Counted from the first letter of the stretch, positions 9,574-18,515 are shown. The stretch is DNA of 64,000 nucleotides from an uncultured Hyphomicrobiaceae bacterium (GCA_937931785.1 CALHAX010000007.1:1-64000); one strand, 5' to 3'. Notes: generated by a model from the sequence alone, not told the origin. Program-made: numbers and translations.

Positions 9574-9939
9574 ATGAAAATGTGCCTTGTGGTCGATGAT
9601 TCCGACGTGGTGCGCCGCGTTGCCCGCTGCATTGCAGAAAAGTTGAACTTTGTTCCACTTGAAGCAGCGAACGGAATCGAAGCGCTCGAACAGTGCCGCA
9701 ATGATATGCCCGACGCCATTCTTGTCGATTGGCAGATGCCCCACATGGACGGGGTGGAATTCATTGAAGCACTGCGCACGGAAGAAAATGGTGACCTACC
9801 AGCCGTATTCTACTGCGCAACCGAGCATGATGCGCCGCAGATCAACCGTGCGCTCAATGGTGGCGCCGTGGACTTCATGCTGAAACCATACGACTTCAAT
9901 CTGGTTCGCGAAAAATTCCAGTTAGCTGGCCTCGTCTAA
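9574..9939 (+). CDS. CheY-like single-domain response regulator
   Basis: This 121-residue protein is a bare receiver domain with the acidic pair Asp8-Asp9, the phosphoacceptor Asp52 (VDWQMPHMDG) and the conserved Lys104 (MLKPYD). It has no output domain. It sits directly downstream of chpT, a conserved neighbourhood for a receiver of this type, but its sequence is not CpdR or DivK by the motifs I can see. The start at 9574 is preferred over an upstream GTG (9562) because GAGG lies 11 bp before it and the beta-1 strand starts correctly. It may take part in the ChpT phosphorelay; partner unknown. Confidence 0.85.
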   Translation: MKMCLVVDDSDVVRRVARCIAEKLNFVPLEAANGIEALEQCRNDMPDAILVDWQMPHMDGVEFIEALRTEENGDLPAVFYCATEHDAPQINRALNGGAVDFMLKPYDFNLVREKFQLAGLV

Positions 9940-9960
9940 GCGCCTTTTTCGGGTGTGTGG

Positions 9961-11937
9961 TCAAGCAGCCCGGTCGACACTCTCCACGAGCCGCACGATA
10001 TCCAGCATGATGTCGTTGAGCTGGAAGTCCTTCGGTGTATAAACTGCGGCGACACCGGCTGCCTTCAGTAATTGTGCGTCGTCTGGAGGAATAATTCCTC
10101 CAACGATAACAGGCACGTCGGTCAAACTCACGCTGTGCATCCGTTTCATCACGTCCTGCACCAGAGGCAAATGAGAACCTGACAGAATGGAAAGTCCAAC
10201 CACATGGACTCCTTCTTCAAGGGCAGCGTTGACGATTTGTGCCGGTGTCAGACGTATCCCTTCGTAAACAACCTCCATACCGCTATCGCGTGCACGTACA
10301 GCAATCTGTTCCGCACCGTTCGAGTGGCCATCAAGCCCCGGCTTTCCAACCAGAAATTTCATACGTCTACCGATGGTTGCCGACGCCTTCGAGACAGCCG
10401 CCTGAACATCTGAAAGACCTTCCGCATCCCCTGGTGCAGCCTTACCCACTCCGGTGGGGGCGCGGTATTCGCCAAACACTTCGCGCAACAGGGTGCCCCA
10501 TTCGCCGGTTGTCACACCGGCCTTAGCGGCAGCAATAGACGGCTCCATGATATTGCGTCCTTCGACGGCAGCAGACTTGAGGTCTGCGATGGCCGCTTCA
10601 ACAGCCACGCTGTCGCGCGTCCCGCGCCAGGCCTCCAACGCCGCGATTTGATCCGCTTCCACACCTTGCGCTACCGTCAGTATCCCACCATCTTCGCCTG
10701 ACGCCAGCGGGGACGGTTCAGTTTCTGTCCACTTGTTGACGCCCACCACAACTTGTTCGCCACTCTCGATCCGCGACAAGCGTAACGTATTGGATTCAAC
10801 CAGGCGCTGCTTCATGTAGTCGATACTCGCGACTGCACCGCCCATCTGCTCGATTCGGATCAGTTCATCCCGTGCTTCAGCTTTCAGAGCCTCTACCTTG
10901 TCGGCAACTTCCTTTGATCCGTCAAAAATATCACCGTACTCAAGCAGATCCGTTTCGTACGCGAGGATTTGCTGCATGCGGATCGACCATTGCTGATCCC
11001 ATGGGCGCGGCAAGCCAAGCGCTTCGTTCCATGCCGGCAACTGCACCGCCCTGGCTCGTGCGCCTTTCGAAAGGGTTACCGCAAGCATTTCGAGCAGGAT
11101 GCGATACACATTGTTTTCAGGCTGCGGTTCCGTCAGACCAAGCGAGTTGACCTGGACACCATAACGGAAGCGACGCAGTTTCGGGTCCTCAACGCCGTAA
11201 CGTTCCGCACAAATTTCATCCCAGAGTTCAGTGAATGCCCGCATCTTGCAGATTTCAGTGACAAAGCGCAGGCCGGCATTCACGAAGAAGGAAATCCGCC
11301 CGACAACGGTTGGAAAATCTTTTTCATCCACTTCACCCGAAGCTCGCACCGTGTCCAAAACTGATTGCGCCGTTGCAAGGGCGAAGCTGAGTTCCTGAAC
11401 TGGCGTCGCCCCCGCTTCCTGAAGATGATAGGAGCACACATTGGTTGGGTTCCATTTGGGGATTTCCGTCCATGTGTAGCAAATGACATCCTTGATAAGA
11501 CGCATGGAGGGTTCGGGTGGAAATATGTAAGTGCCGCGCGAGAGGTATTCTTTCATGATGTCGTTCTGCACCGTGCCGGAGAGCGCCTTGCGATCTGCCC
11601 CTTGCGCGTCCGCTGCCGCCACATAGAGCGCCAGCAACCACGGTGCCGTCGCATTGATCGTCATTGACGTATTCATCTTGTCCAGCGGAATGCCATCGAA
11701 GAGCGCCTTCATGTCTCCGAGATGCGAGATCGGCACGCCAACCTTGCCCACTTCGCCGCGCGCCAGCGGATGATCGCTGTCGTAACCAGTTTGTGTTGGC
11801 AAATCGAAGGCGACCGACAAGCCTGTCTGCCCCTTCGACAGGTTGGAGCGATAGAGCGCGTTGGACGCCGCCGCGGTTGAATGCCCGGAGTATGTACGAA
11901 TGAGCCAGGGACGGTCGGGTTGCTTGGAGTCTGTCAT
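9961..11937 (-). CDS. ecm: Ethylmalonyl-CoA mutase (coenzyme B12-dependent)
   Basis: The 658-residue protein has the methylmalonyl-CoA mutase large-subunit barrel (N-terminal RTYSGHS and FDLPTQTGYDSDHP motifs) and a C-terminal B12-binding domain with GLDGHSNG, where His ~538 is the lower cobalt ligand. Length and the MeaA-type sequence favour ethylmalonyl-CoA mutase, which converts (2R)-ethylmalonyl-CoA to methylsuccinyl-CoA, over methylmalonyl-CoA mutase. The pathway partners Ccr and Mcd lie within 12 kb. It is monocistronic and divergent from cydA. The start is ATG at 11937. Confidence 0.93.
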   Translation of the reverse strand: MTDSKQPDRPWLIRTYSGHSTAAASNALYRSNLSKGQTGLSVAFDLPTQTGYDSDHPLARGEVGKVGVPISHLGDMKALFDGIPLDKMNTSMTINATAPWLLALYVAAADAQGADRKALSGTVQNDIMKEYLSRGTYIFPPEPSMRLIKDVICYTWTEIPKWNPTNVCSYHLQEAGATPVQELSFALATAQSVLDTVRASGEVDEKDFPTVVGRISFFVNAGLRFVTEICKMRAFTELWDEICAERYGVEDPKLRRFRYGVQVNSLGLTEPQPENNVYRILLEMLAVTLSKGARARAVQLPAWNEALGLPRPWDQQWSIRMQQILAYETDLLEYGDIFDGSKEVADKVEALKAEARDELIRIEQMGGAVASIDYMKQRLVESNTLRLSRIESGEQVVVGVNKWTETEPSPLASGEDGGILTVAQGVEADQIAALEAWRGTRDSVAVEAAIADLKSAAVEGRNIMEPSIAAAKAGVTTGEWGTLLREVFGEYRAPTGVGKAAPGDAEGLSDVQAAVSKASATIGRRMKFLVGKPGLDGHSNGAEQIAVRARDSGMEVVYEGIRLTPAQIVNAALEEGVHVVGLSILSGSHLPLVQDVMKRMHSVSLTDVPVIVGGIIPPDDAQLLKAAGVAAVYTPKDFQLNDIMLDIVRLVESVDRAA

Positions 11938-12080
11938 GACATTCGGCCTGTCGAGTTAGCGTGTGCGACAATTGTGCAGGTTTTCTCAACATGCTGCAAC
12001 GCAGCATTTCCGGGGGCTTTGTCGCATGGCGCTCACCACCAATCTGCCGCGTTGCCGCAGCGACATTACTGACACCCTGC

Positions 12081-12097
12081 GCTTATTTCGAATAAGC
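12081..12097. promoter_or_regulatory. 17-bp palindrome upstream of cydA
   Basis: GCTTATT-TCG-AATAAGC is a perfect 7+3+7 palindrome ending 40 bp before the cydA start. Its size and place fit an operator overlapping the promoter; the regulator is unknown. Confidence 0.5.
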
Positions 12098-12137
12098 TAG
12101 TCTTCAACCATCAGCCTTGTCGCCAGGAGCCCCTCCC

Positions 12138-13565
12138 ATGCTGGCTATGCTTGAAACTCTTGACGCCGTTTTGCTGGCGCGCGTCCAGTTTGCCTTCACC
12201 ATTGCATTCCATTTTATCTTCCCGGCTTTCACGATCGGGCTTGCAAGTTATCTGGCTGTGCTCGAGGGACTTTGGTTGTGGACGAAGCGTGATGTTTATC
12301 TCGACCTGTTCCGCTTCTGGTTGAGAATCTTTGCTGTCACATTTGCCATGGGCGTCGTGTCCGGACTGGTGATGAGCTATCAGTTCGGTACGAACTGGAG
12401 CGTGTTTTCTGACAAAACAGGGGCAGTGCTCGGGCCGTTGCTCGGATACGAAGTTCTAAGCGCGTTTTTCCTTGAAGCCGGGTTTCTTGGCATCATGTTG
12501 TTCGGACTTAACCGTGTCGGCAAAGGATTACACTTCTCGGCAACCTGTCTTGTGGCGTTCGGAACATTGCTCTCCGCGTTCTGGATCCTTTCTGCGAATA
12601 GCTGGATGCAGACACCGACAGGTCATATCATCGAGCCGGAAACGGGGCGTTTTCTCGCGGACGACTGGTGGGCGATCGTTTTCAATCCCTCGTTCCCGTA
12701 CCGTTTCGTGCACACGGTAATCTCGGCATACCTCACAACGGCCTTCATTGTCGGAGCTGTCGGCGCGTGGCATCTGCTCCGCCACCGCGGGGATCAGGCG
12801 GCGCGCACCATGTTCTCAATGGCCCTGTGGATGGCGGCACTCGTCGCGCCCCTCCAGCTTGTTGCCGGGCACGAGCATGGCGCAAATACGCTGAAGCATC
12901 AGCCTGCGAAAATCTCCGCCATGGAAGGTCATTTCAAGTCGTATCCAAATGGTGCGCCACTGATCTTGTTCGGTTTTCCGGACATGGAGAGCGGTGAGGT
13001 CACATCAAAAATCGAAATTCCGCGCCTTGGAAGTCTGGTGCTGAAAGGGGATCTCGATGCGCCGATCGATGGTCTCGACAAGGTCGACCGCAAGGATTGG
13101 CCCAATGTTCCGATTGTCTTCTGGAGCTTCCGGATCATGGTCGGGATCGGATTTGCGATGATCGGGATGGGCCTTCTCAGTCTGGTGTTGCGCATGACGG
13201 GCGGTTTGTATCACGCTGGCTGGTTTCATCGCCTTGCGGTGTTGATGGGGCCTTCTGGAATTGTTGCGGTGCTTGCCGGATGGTTCACAACAGAGGTTGG
13301 GCGGCAACCGTATACAGTTTACGGGCTGCTGCGCACATCAGAAAGCGTTGCACCGATCGGAGCGCCAGCGGTTGCCATGTCACTTCTTGCATTCATCATC
13401 GTCTACACGCTCGTGTTTGGTGCCGGAATTATTTACATCCTCCGCCTTATGCACACACCGCCAGGACGCGCGGACCTCGAACCGGTTGTTGACGGTCCTC
13501 TTCGCTCTGCGGGAGCCACATCTGGCCCGGCAATGAGCGCTGCAACCATCCATCCAGCCGAATAG
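12138..13565 (+). CDS. cydA: Cytochrome bd-type quinol oxidase subunit I
   Basis: The 475-residue membrane protein carries the subunit I signature: an N-terminal helix ARVQFAFTIAFHFIFPAFTIG with the high-spin haem His, ANSWMQTPTG in helix III-IV, and a GRQPYTVYGLLRT stretch where classic CydA has GRQPW. The Q-loop is short, as in cyanide-insensitive (CIO-type) oxidases. It oxidises quinol and reduces O2 to water. The start at 12138 has AGGAG about 9 bp upstream; an upstream TTG at 12117 is ignored. cydB follows after 11 bp and a DUF2474 subunit after that. Confidence 0.93.
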   Translation: MLAMLETLDAVLLARVQFAFTIAFHFIFPAFTIGLASYLAVLEGLWLWTKRDVYLDLFRFWLRIFAVTFAMGVVSGLVMSYQFGTNWSVFSDKTGAVLGPLLGYEVLSAFFLEAGFLGIMLFGLNRVGKGLHFSATCLVAFGTLLSAFWILSANSWMQTPTGHIIEPETGRFLADDWWAIVFNPSFPYRFVHTVISAYLTTAFIVGAVGAWHLLRHRGDQAARTMFSMALWMAALVAPLQLVAGHEHGANTLKHQPAKISAMEGHFKSYPNGAPLILFGFPDMESGEVTSKIEIPRLGSLVLKGDLDAPIDGLDKVDRKDWPNVPIVFWSFRIMVGIGFAMIGMGLLSLVLRMTGGLYHAGWFHRLAVLMGPSGIVAVLAGWFTTEVGRQPYTVYGLLRTSESVAPIGAPAVAMSLLAFIIVYTLVFGAGIIYILRLMHTPPGRADLEPVVDGPLRSAGATSGPAMSAATIHPAE

Positions 13566-13576
13566 GAAAGAAACCC

Positions 13577-14581
13577 ATGGAACTTGATCTTCCGTTCATC
13601 TGGGCCGGACTGATTGCAACCGCGATCTATATCTATGTGGTGCTTGATGGATTTGATCTAGGTATCGGCATTTTATTCCCGTGGATCAGAGACGCGCAAG
13701 ACCGTGATGTTGCGGTGAACTCTGTTGCGCCAGTTTGGGATGGTAACGAGACCTGGCTCATCCTCGGCGGAGGAGGTTTGTTCGCAGCTTTTCCTTTGGC
13801 TTACGCCGTTCTGATGCCAGCGCTCTACGGTCCGATCATTGCCATGCTGCTCGCGCTTGTGTTCCGGGGCGTAGCGTTCGAGTTCCGGTTTCGCTCCATC
13901 AACAACAAGCACTGGTGGGACCGCGGATTCTGGCTCGGCTCAACCGTGGCGGCGTTCGCACAGGGCGTCTGCCTCGGCACGGTGATACAAGGCATCGAAG
14001 TCTCAGGGCGTGCCTATGCAGGAGGGTGGTGGGATTGGTTGACGCCGTTCAGCATCATGACCGGCATCGCACTTGTTTGCGGATATGCCCTGCTCGGGAT
14101 CGGATGGCTGATCCTCAAGACTGACGGGCCGCTTCGTGAACGGCTCTACAAGATGGCAAACCCAGCAGGCCTGCTGGTCCTCGGTCTGATCGGCATTGTC
14201 AGTCTCTGGACGCCGTTGCTGGACATCGACATTCAGACACGCTGGTTCTCCTGGCCGAACATCATTTTTGTGGCGCCGGTGCCTATCGCGGTTGCGCTGC
14301 TCGCCATGGTTTTTCACTCAGGCGTGAAGGCGCAACGCGATGCAGTGCCGTTCCTTGCGACCCTCGGACTTTTTCTGGTGTCCTACATCGGCCTTGCAAT
14401 TAGCCTCTACCCTTACATGGTCCCGCGGGCGATCACGATCTGGGAAGCCGCCGCGCCTGCCAACAGCCAGATGTTCCTCCTGGTTGGCACGCTCGTACTA
14501 CTCCCCATTATTCTCGGTTACACGGCGTATGCCTATTGGGTTTTCCGCGGCAAGATCGATCCGAATGAGGGGTATCATTGA
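13577..14581 (+). CDS. cydB: Cytochrome bd-type quinol oxidase subunit II
   Basis: The 334-residue polytopic protein contains the subunit II hallmarks YVVLDGFDLGIGIL and the VWDGNETWLILGGGGLFAAFP loop. It pairs with CydA to form the oxidase core in the inner membrane. It starts 11 bp after the cydA stop with GGAAAG upstream and ends two bases before the start of the small third subunit, so the three genes are co-transcribed. Confidence 0.93.
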   Translation: MELDLPFIWAGLIATAIYIYVVLDGFDLGIGILFPWIRDAQDRDVAVNSVAPVWDGNETWLILGGGGLFAAFPLAYAVLMPALYGPIIAMLLALVFRGVAFEFRFRSINNKHWWDRGFWLGSTVAAFAQGVCLGTVIQGIEVSGRAYAGGWWDWLTPFSIMTGIALVCGYALLGIGWLILKTDGPLRERLYKMANPAGLLVLGLIGIVSLWTPLLDIDIQTRWFSWPNIIFVAPVPIAVALLAMVFHSGVKAQRDAVPFLATLGLFLVSYIGLAISLYPYMVPRAITIWEAAAPANSQMFLLVGTLVLLPIILGYTAYAYWVFRGKIDPNEGYH

Positions 14582-14583
14582 GG

Positions 14584-14703
14584 ATGCAAAGTCGCCTTTA
14601 CCAGTTTGCATGGTTTATCGGACTCTGGCTTGCGGGCGTGGCGACCCTCGGGGTTGTGGCCTATGCGATCCGCTGGGTGATTGAGAGCCAGTTTCCAGGT
14701 TGA
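14584..14703 (+). CDS. DUF2474 small single-pass subunit of the bd oxidase (CydX-like)
   Basis: A 39-residue ORF starts at an ATG two bases after the cydB stop and encodes one transmembrane helix (residues ~8-31: FIGLWLAGVATLGVVAYAIR) preceded by a short basic N-terminus. Sequence and position match DUF2474 proteins, which follow cioAB/cydAB and play the role of CydX/CydS. The AGG of the cydB end lies immediately upstream, so translational coupling is likely. Confidence 0.85.
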   Translation: MQSRLYQFAWFIGLWLAGVATLGVVAYAIRWVIESQFPG

Positions 14704-14716
14704 ACACGCAGACCAA

Positions 14717-15070
14717 TCACCCCGCATGGCCCCACATGCGGTAGAGGCCGAGAATGCCGCCAAGACCAATTAACATACCGGCGAACGTCACCATCATTGC
14801 GGAGATGAAATCTCGCGTTGAGATGTGTTGAATTAACCCAAGATCTTCATACGGCACGACGAACGGATCGCTGACCCCCAGTGCCAGGGCGATGAAATTT
14901 GCAAATGCGGCTGCGACTGCCAGGATCGGGAAAAACAGGATCGCCAGCAACAGGCTGTCGACCATGATGCGCAGAATGCGGGCTCCGATCAACGCCATCA
15001 CGAACACCATGCCGAACGTAAGGGCATCAAGGCCCAGTGTGGTGCCGAGCTCTGACAGCAGATAATACAC
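14717..15070 (-). CDS. Small inner-membrane protein of unknown function
   Basis: The 117-residue protein is hydrophobic with about three predicted transmembrane helices (~13-32, 36-62 and 85-112) and a short loop (VVPYEDLGLIQHIST). It begins with GTG; GGAGG lies about 10 bp upstream. It converges with the cyd operon (13-bp gap) and is divergent from ccr. I do not recognise a characterised family, so no function is assigned. Confidence 0.65.
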   Translation of the reverse strand: MYYLLSELGTTLGLDALTFGMVFVMALIGARILRIMVDSLLLAILFFPILAVAAAFANFIALALGVSDPFVVPYEDLGLIQHISTRDFISAMMVTFAGMLIGLGGILGLYRMWGHAG

Positions 15071-15268
15071 GCCGCAAGCAACCTCCGGACAAGCGTTTCC
15101 AATTCATCGAAATACGTTCATTCGGTAAAGTTTTCGCAAATCCTAATGCCTGCACCGACCGACAAAGTACCGCCTGCGACGTTTCCCCCGGAATGATCCA
15201 TTAATGCTGCATTGCAATATATTTCGCCTCGGGTGTAGACACAGTGAGACGCAATGGGGAGAGCATGC

Positions 15269-16561
15269 ATGAGCACCGCGACAAACGAGCAAACCGGGGC
15301 CCAGGTCCCTGAAGGCAAGGATCTTTACGAAATCGGCGAGATCCCGCCGCTCGGTCACGTGCCGAAGAACATGTACGCGTGGGCCATTCGCAAAGATCGC
15401 CACGGCGAACCCGAAGACGCGATGCAGGTCGAGGTTGTCCCGACGTGGGAGCTCGACAGCCACGAAGTGCTCGTTCTCGTTATGGCTGCGGGCGTCAACT
15501 ATAATGGCGTGTGGGCTTCGCTCGGCCAACCGATTTCACCCTTCGACGGCCACAAGGCACCGTTCCACGTTGCTGGATCTGATGCTTCAGGCATCGTCTG
15601 GGCTGTTGGCCGCAAAGTGAACAACTGGAAGGTGGGCGACGAGGTTGTCATCCACTGCAACCAGGACGACGGCGACGACGAGGAATGCAACGGTGGCGAT
15701 CCCATGTTCTCGCCAACCCAACGAATCTGGGGATATGAGACACCGGATGGTTCGTTTTCTCAGTTTTGCCGGGCGCAAGCGCAGCAACTCATGCCGCGCC
15801 CAAAACATCTGACCTGGGAAGAAAGCGCCTGCTACACACTGACCCTCGCTACGGCCTACCGCATGCTGTTCGGGCACCGGCCACACGTCCTGCGCCCAGG
15901 TCACAATGTTCTCATCTGGGGGGCATCTGGTGGTCTTGGCTCGTTTGCGGTGCAGCTTTGTGCAACGGCCGGTGCGAACGCGATTGGCGTGATCTCCGAC
16001 GAGGACAAGCGCGACTTCGTCATGCAGCTCGGCGCCAAGGGTGTGATCAACCGAAAGGACTTTAATTGTTGGGGTGAGATCCCGGATATTGGCACTGATG
16101 AATATGGTGCGTGGTTTGCGGAGGCCCGCAAGTTCGGCAAGGCGATCTGGGATATCACCGGCAAGGGCGTGAACGTGGATTGCGTTTTTGAGCATCCCGG
16201 GCAAGCAACCTTCCCGGTCTCGACGTTCGTGTGCAAGCGCGGCGGGATGGTTGTGATTTGTGCCGGCACCACGGGTTACAAGCTGACCATGGATGCTCGC
16301 TACGTCTGGATGCACCAGAAGCGTGTGCAAGGCTCACACTTCGCACACCTCAAGCAAGCAAGCCAGGCGAACAAACTCGTGATTGAACGCCGTATCGATC
16401 CTGTAATGTCTGAAGTTTTCCCGTGGGAGCAGATTCCGAAGGCACACACGCGCATGCGCAAGAACGAGCATTTGCCCGGCAACATGGCCGTTCTGGTGTG
16501 CGCCCCGACCACGGGCCTGCGAACCTATGAAGACGTTCTGGAGATGGCGGAGAAGGCTTGA
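15269..16561 (+). CDS. ccr: Crotonyl-CoA carboxylase/reductase
   Basis: The 430-residue protein is a medium-chain dehydrogenase/reductase of the Ccr type. It has a GroES-like N-terminus (LVLVMAAGVNYNGVWASLG), an acidic DDGDDEECNGGDPM insertion, and the NADPH Rossmann motif GASGGLGSFAVQL (~residue 218). It reductively carboxylates crotonyl-CoA to (2S)-ethylmalonyl-CoA, the committed step of the ethylmalonyl-CoA pathway. The start at 15269 is preceded by GGGGAG 7 bp upstream and fits the usual MST-like N-terminus. ecm is 3.3 kb upstream on the other strand and mcd about 5 kb downstream. Confidence 0.95.
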   Translation: MSTATNEQTGAQVPEGKDLYEIGEIPPLGHVPKNMYAWAIRKDRHGEPEDAMQVEVVPTWELDSHEVLVLVMAAGVNYNGVWASLGQPISPFDGHKAPFHVAGSDASGIVWAVGRKVNNWKVGDEVVIHCNQDDGDDEECNGGDPMFSPTQRIWGYETPDGSFSQFCRAQAQQLMPRPKHLTWEESACYTLTLATAYRMLFGHRPHVLRPGHNVLIWGASGGLGSFAVQLCATAGANAIGVISDEDKRDFVMQLGAKGVINRKDFNCWGEIPDIGTDEYGAWFAEARKFGKAIWDITGKGVNVDCVFEHPGQATFPVSTFVCKRGGMVVICAGTTGYKLTMDARYVWMHQKRVQGSHFAHLKQASQANKLVIERRIDPVMSEVFPWEQIPKAHTRMRKNEHLPGNMAVLVCAPTTGLRTYEDVLEMAEKA

Positions 16562-16621
16562 GAGCATGTTCGAGACTGGAACGTTTGGCACGTGAGACAC
16601 GCCGCAAATGGCAGATCCTGG

Positions 16622-16701
16622 TTCATCATCCACCTGGTCAGTCTGTTGGGCCGACATATTGGGGATAGTCGGCTCGTGCGACCAACCTGGTGGATGATGA
16701 A
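16622..16701. repeat. 80-nt multi-stem imperfect palindrome
   Basis: TTCATCATCCACC (16622-16634) is exactly complementary to 16689-16701. Nested inside are GTTGG (16645-16649) with CCAAC (16682-16686) and CCGAC (16651-16655) with GTCGG (16668-16672). All three pairs are collinear, so the stretch can fold as one long hairpin. There is no T-run for a classical terminator. Confidence 0.6.
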
Positions 16702-16894
16702 TACGGTGGACGCATGCACGCCCGGCAGGGGCGTACGCGTCTTGACTGGTGGCATGCTTTCTACATCTGGTTCCTGCTGAAATTCCGGATTCAAAGATAA
16801 ACCAAACCTAAAAAACCGTTCTTTATCAAAGCCCTACGCTGTGATGTGATTTCTACGTATCTTAGTGATTCGCGAGCCGATCGACGGTCGCAAA

Positions 16895-16927
16895 ATCGCA
16901 ACCTATCTGCGCAATATCGCAACCTAT
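16895..16927. promoter_or_regulatory. Two 12-bp direct repeats with 21-bp period
   Basis: ATCGCAACCTAT occurs at 16895-16906 and again at 16916-16927. The 21-bp period is two turns of B-DNA, so both copies would face the same side of the helix, as in tandem activator sites. The nearest downstream intact gene is the two-winged-helix regulator at 17554. Confidence 0.45.
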
Positions 16928-16982
16928 TTTTCGTTTTCGGCGTGCAAACATCTTTGTCAACAACTTGAAAGTGACTGCAGCC

Positions 16983-16998
16983 TGTAATTTTTATTACA
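16983..16998. promoter_or_regulatory. TGTAAT-N4-ATTACA palindrome
   Basis: A perfect 6+4+6 inverted repeat about 70 bp downstream of the direct repeats and 220 bp upstream of the truncated outer-membrane protein gene. It has the size of a dimer operator. Confidence 0.35.
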
Positions 16999-17205
16999 AG
17001 GACGTTCTATCGAGAAGGCTGCCACGTGTTTTCCACATTGCTACACTTTTGATCTCGAATGTTTTTTCCATAAATAAATAATCTGTGTCTCTCTTGAAAC
17101 AGAAACGATGCGTATGTCCGTTTAGTGATGTTTTGTAAGATTTTCGGGTGACGCAATGTCGTCGTCTTGGCGTCGCGACGCTTGGTTCATCAGGGAACGA
17201 AACGA

Positions 17206-17535
17206 ATGCGGACCTTAGTGTTTTCGATTCTTACGCTTGCGCTGGCTCTCGTTCCTGACCGTGCCGTCGCCATAGAGGGGGGCACGATTGCGGGTGTTGC
17301 AGGTGGAAGCGATATTCGATCCGCCCTTCCGGCTCCCCCGGGACTCTATGTTGCCGGAGCGCTCGCTCTCAGCCAGACTGAGAGCTTTTATGATGGCGGT
17401 GGTCGCGCAGTTCCTGCGTTGGCCGATCTGTGGTTTGAAGAATACATTGGCGCGGTCGGGGCATTGTATGTGCCATGAAGCTTTACTGAATATGGCGTTG
17501 CAGTGTTCCTCACCGCAGGAACATTGTTCTGATAC
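17206..17535 (+). pseudogene. Truncated COG4313-type outer-membrane protein (MetA-pathway/SphA-like)
   Basis: A start at 17206 gives a signal peptide and about 70 further residues that align with the N-terminus of the gene at 63170: both have a SDIR motif, then PAPPGLY or LPPPGLY, and end this block with ALYVP or LLYVP. Here a TGA (17476-17478) follows at once. Reading through it gives 18 more residues ending at a second stop at 17535 that still loosely fit the family before similarity is lost. Full-length relatives have roughly 300 residues, so this is a decayed copy. A short secreted protein ending at 17478 is the alternative. Confidence 0.65.
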
Positions 17536-17553
17536 GAAAGGGCGATCAGAACG

Positions 17554-18429
17554 ATGGGGGTTATCATGCAACGCGCTCAAACGCTTGAGCATGATCCGCT
17601 CGTACGGATCACGGATGAAATTCTGAAACACGACCGTTTCAATTTCGCTATGCTGCGGTACGTTGAGAAAGTCATTGCCTGGCGTCGGCAACTCGGGGTC
17701 TTCAACCGCGTCGGCACAAGCCTCGGTCTGCATGTTTCGCACTATGTCATTTACTTTCATTTTGCGAACCGGGCAGGTCTTGTGGAACACGGCGCCACAT
17801 TTTCGCGGATCCTGGAGATATGCGAGCAGCGTCAACAGTGCGGTGCACGAGCTGTACGTACGGTTCTCTCTGTGTTGCGGGTGATGGGGTACTTGCGTCA
17901 GGAGCGATCGCCAAGCGACGGCCGTGTGCAGGTGTACGCACCGACAGACAAGCTGACGCGTGAAGTGGTTGAGGGATTTGCCCTCAGTTTGTCAGTACTT
18001 GACGATCTGGAACCAGGAGGAAATTACGAAGACCGCGTTCGAAAAGACGCGGCGTTCCTGACTGACATTGTTACACATTCTGGTGGCGCTGTGGTGGTCG
18101 ATGGCATCGAAATTGTCGAACCGTTTCCGGACATAAATGCCATTATTACAAAAGCCGGTGGTTTTCCGACCAGCATTTCTATTGCGGCCGCGCAAATCCG
18201 TAATATCGATTGTCCATCAGCGCGATCAATCGCAAAGGAGTTCAGAATTTCCCAGTCGCAGGTCCGAAGCGTGATCGACGAACTCGAAAAACGTGCACTA
18301 GTCGTTCGCTCTGAAAATGGTGCCATCGTTGATGCTTCACCCTTGGTATACCTGCACAGGATGCTGGTCGCACGAGAGTTGGCGCTGCACGTCAAACATA
18401 CCTTGAAGCTTGAAACTTTTCCCGTCTGA
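17554..18429 (+). CDS. Putative transcriptional regulator with two winged-helix segments
   Basis: The 291-residue protein is soluble. Two stretches look like winged helix-turn-helix units: residues ~95-135 (GARAVRTVLSVLRVMGYLRQE followed by a wing) and ~220-262 (SARSIAKEFRISQSQVRSVIDEL then KRALVVRSENG). The middle part has no recognisable ligand domain. A start at 17566 is equally possible; neither has a strong ribosome site. It follows the decayed outer-membrane gene and precedes an EamA transporter by 86 bp. No characterised homologue comes to mind, so the target is unknown. Confidence 0.65.
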   Translation: MGVIMQRAQTLEHDPLVRITDEILKHDRFNFAMLRYVEKVIAWRRQLGVFNRVGTSLGLHVSHYVIYFHFANRAGLVEHGATFSRILEICEQRQQCGARAVRTVLSVLRVMGYLRQERSPSDGRVQVYAPTDKLTREVVEGFALSLSVLDDLEPGGNYEDRVRKDAAFLTDIVTHSGGAVVVDGIEIVEPFPDINAIITKAGGFPTSISIAAAQIRNIDCPSARSIAKEFRISQSQVRSVIDELEKRALVVRSENGAIVDASPLVYLHRMLVARELALHVKHTLKLETFPV

Positions 18430-18515
18430 CGCAACGAAGAATAGTCCGTGACGGCGCAGGCGCGGACAAGGCATAGTGCATATCTTGCCTGCCTCCAGCC
18501 CTGTCCGGTCACATC

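Larger units (their letters stand above)
16562..17205. other. Gene-poor, structured, AT-richer region after ccr
   Basis: No gene is supported in this 644-bp stretch. It holds an 80-nt imperfect palindrome (16622-16701), two 12-bp direct repeats 21 bp apart (16895-16927) and a TGTAAT palindrome (16983-16998). The last 300 bp are visibly richer in A and T than the flanking genes. Confidence 0.7.
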
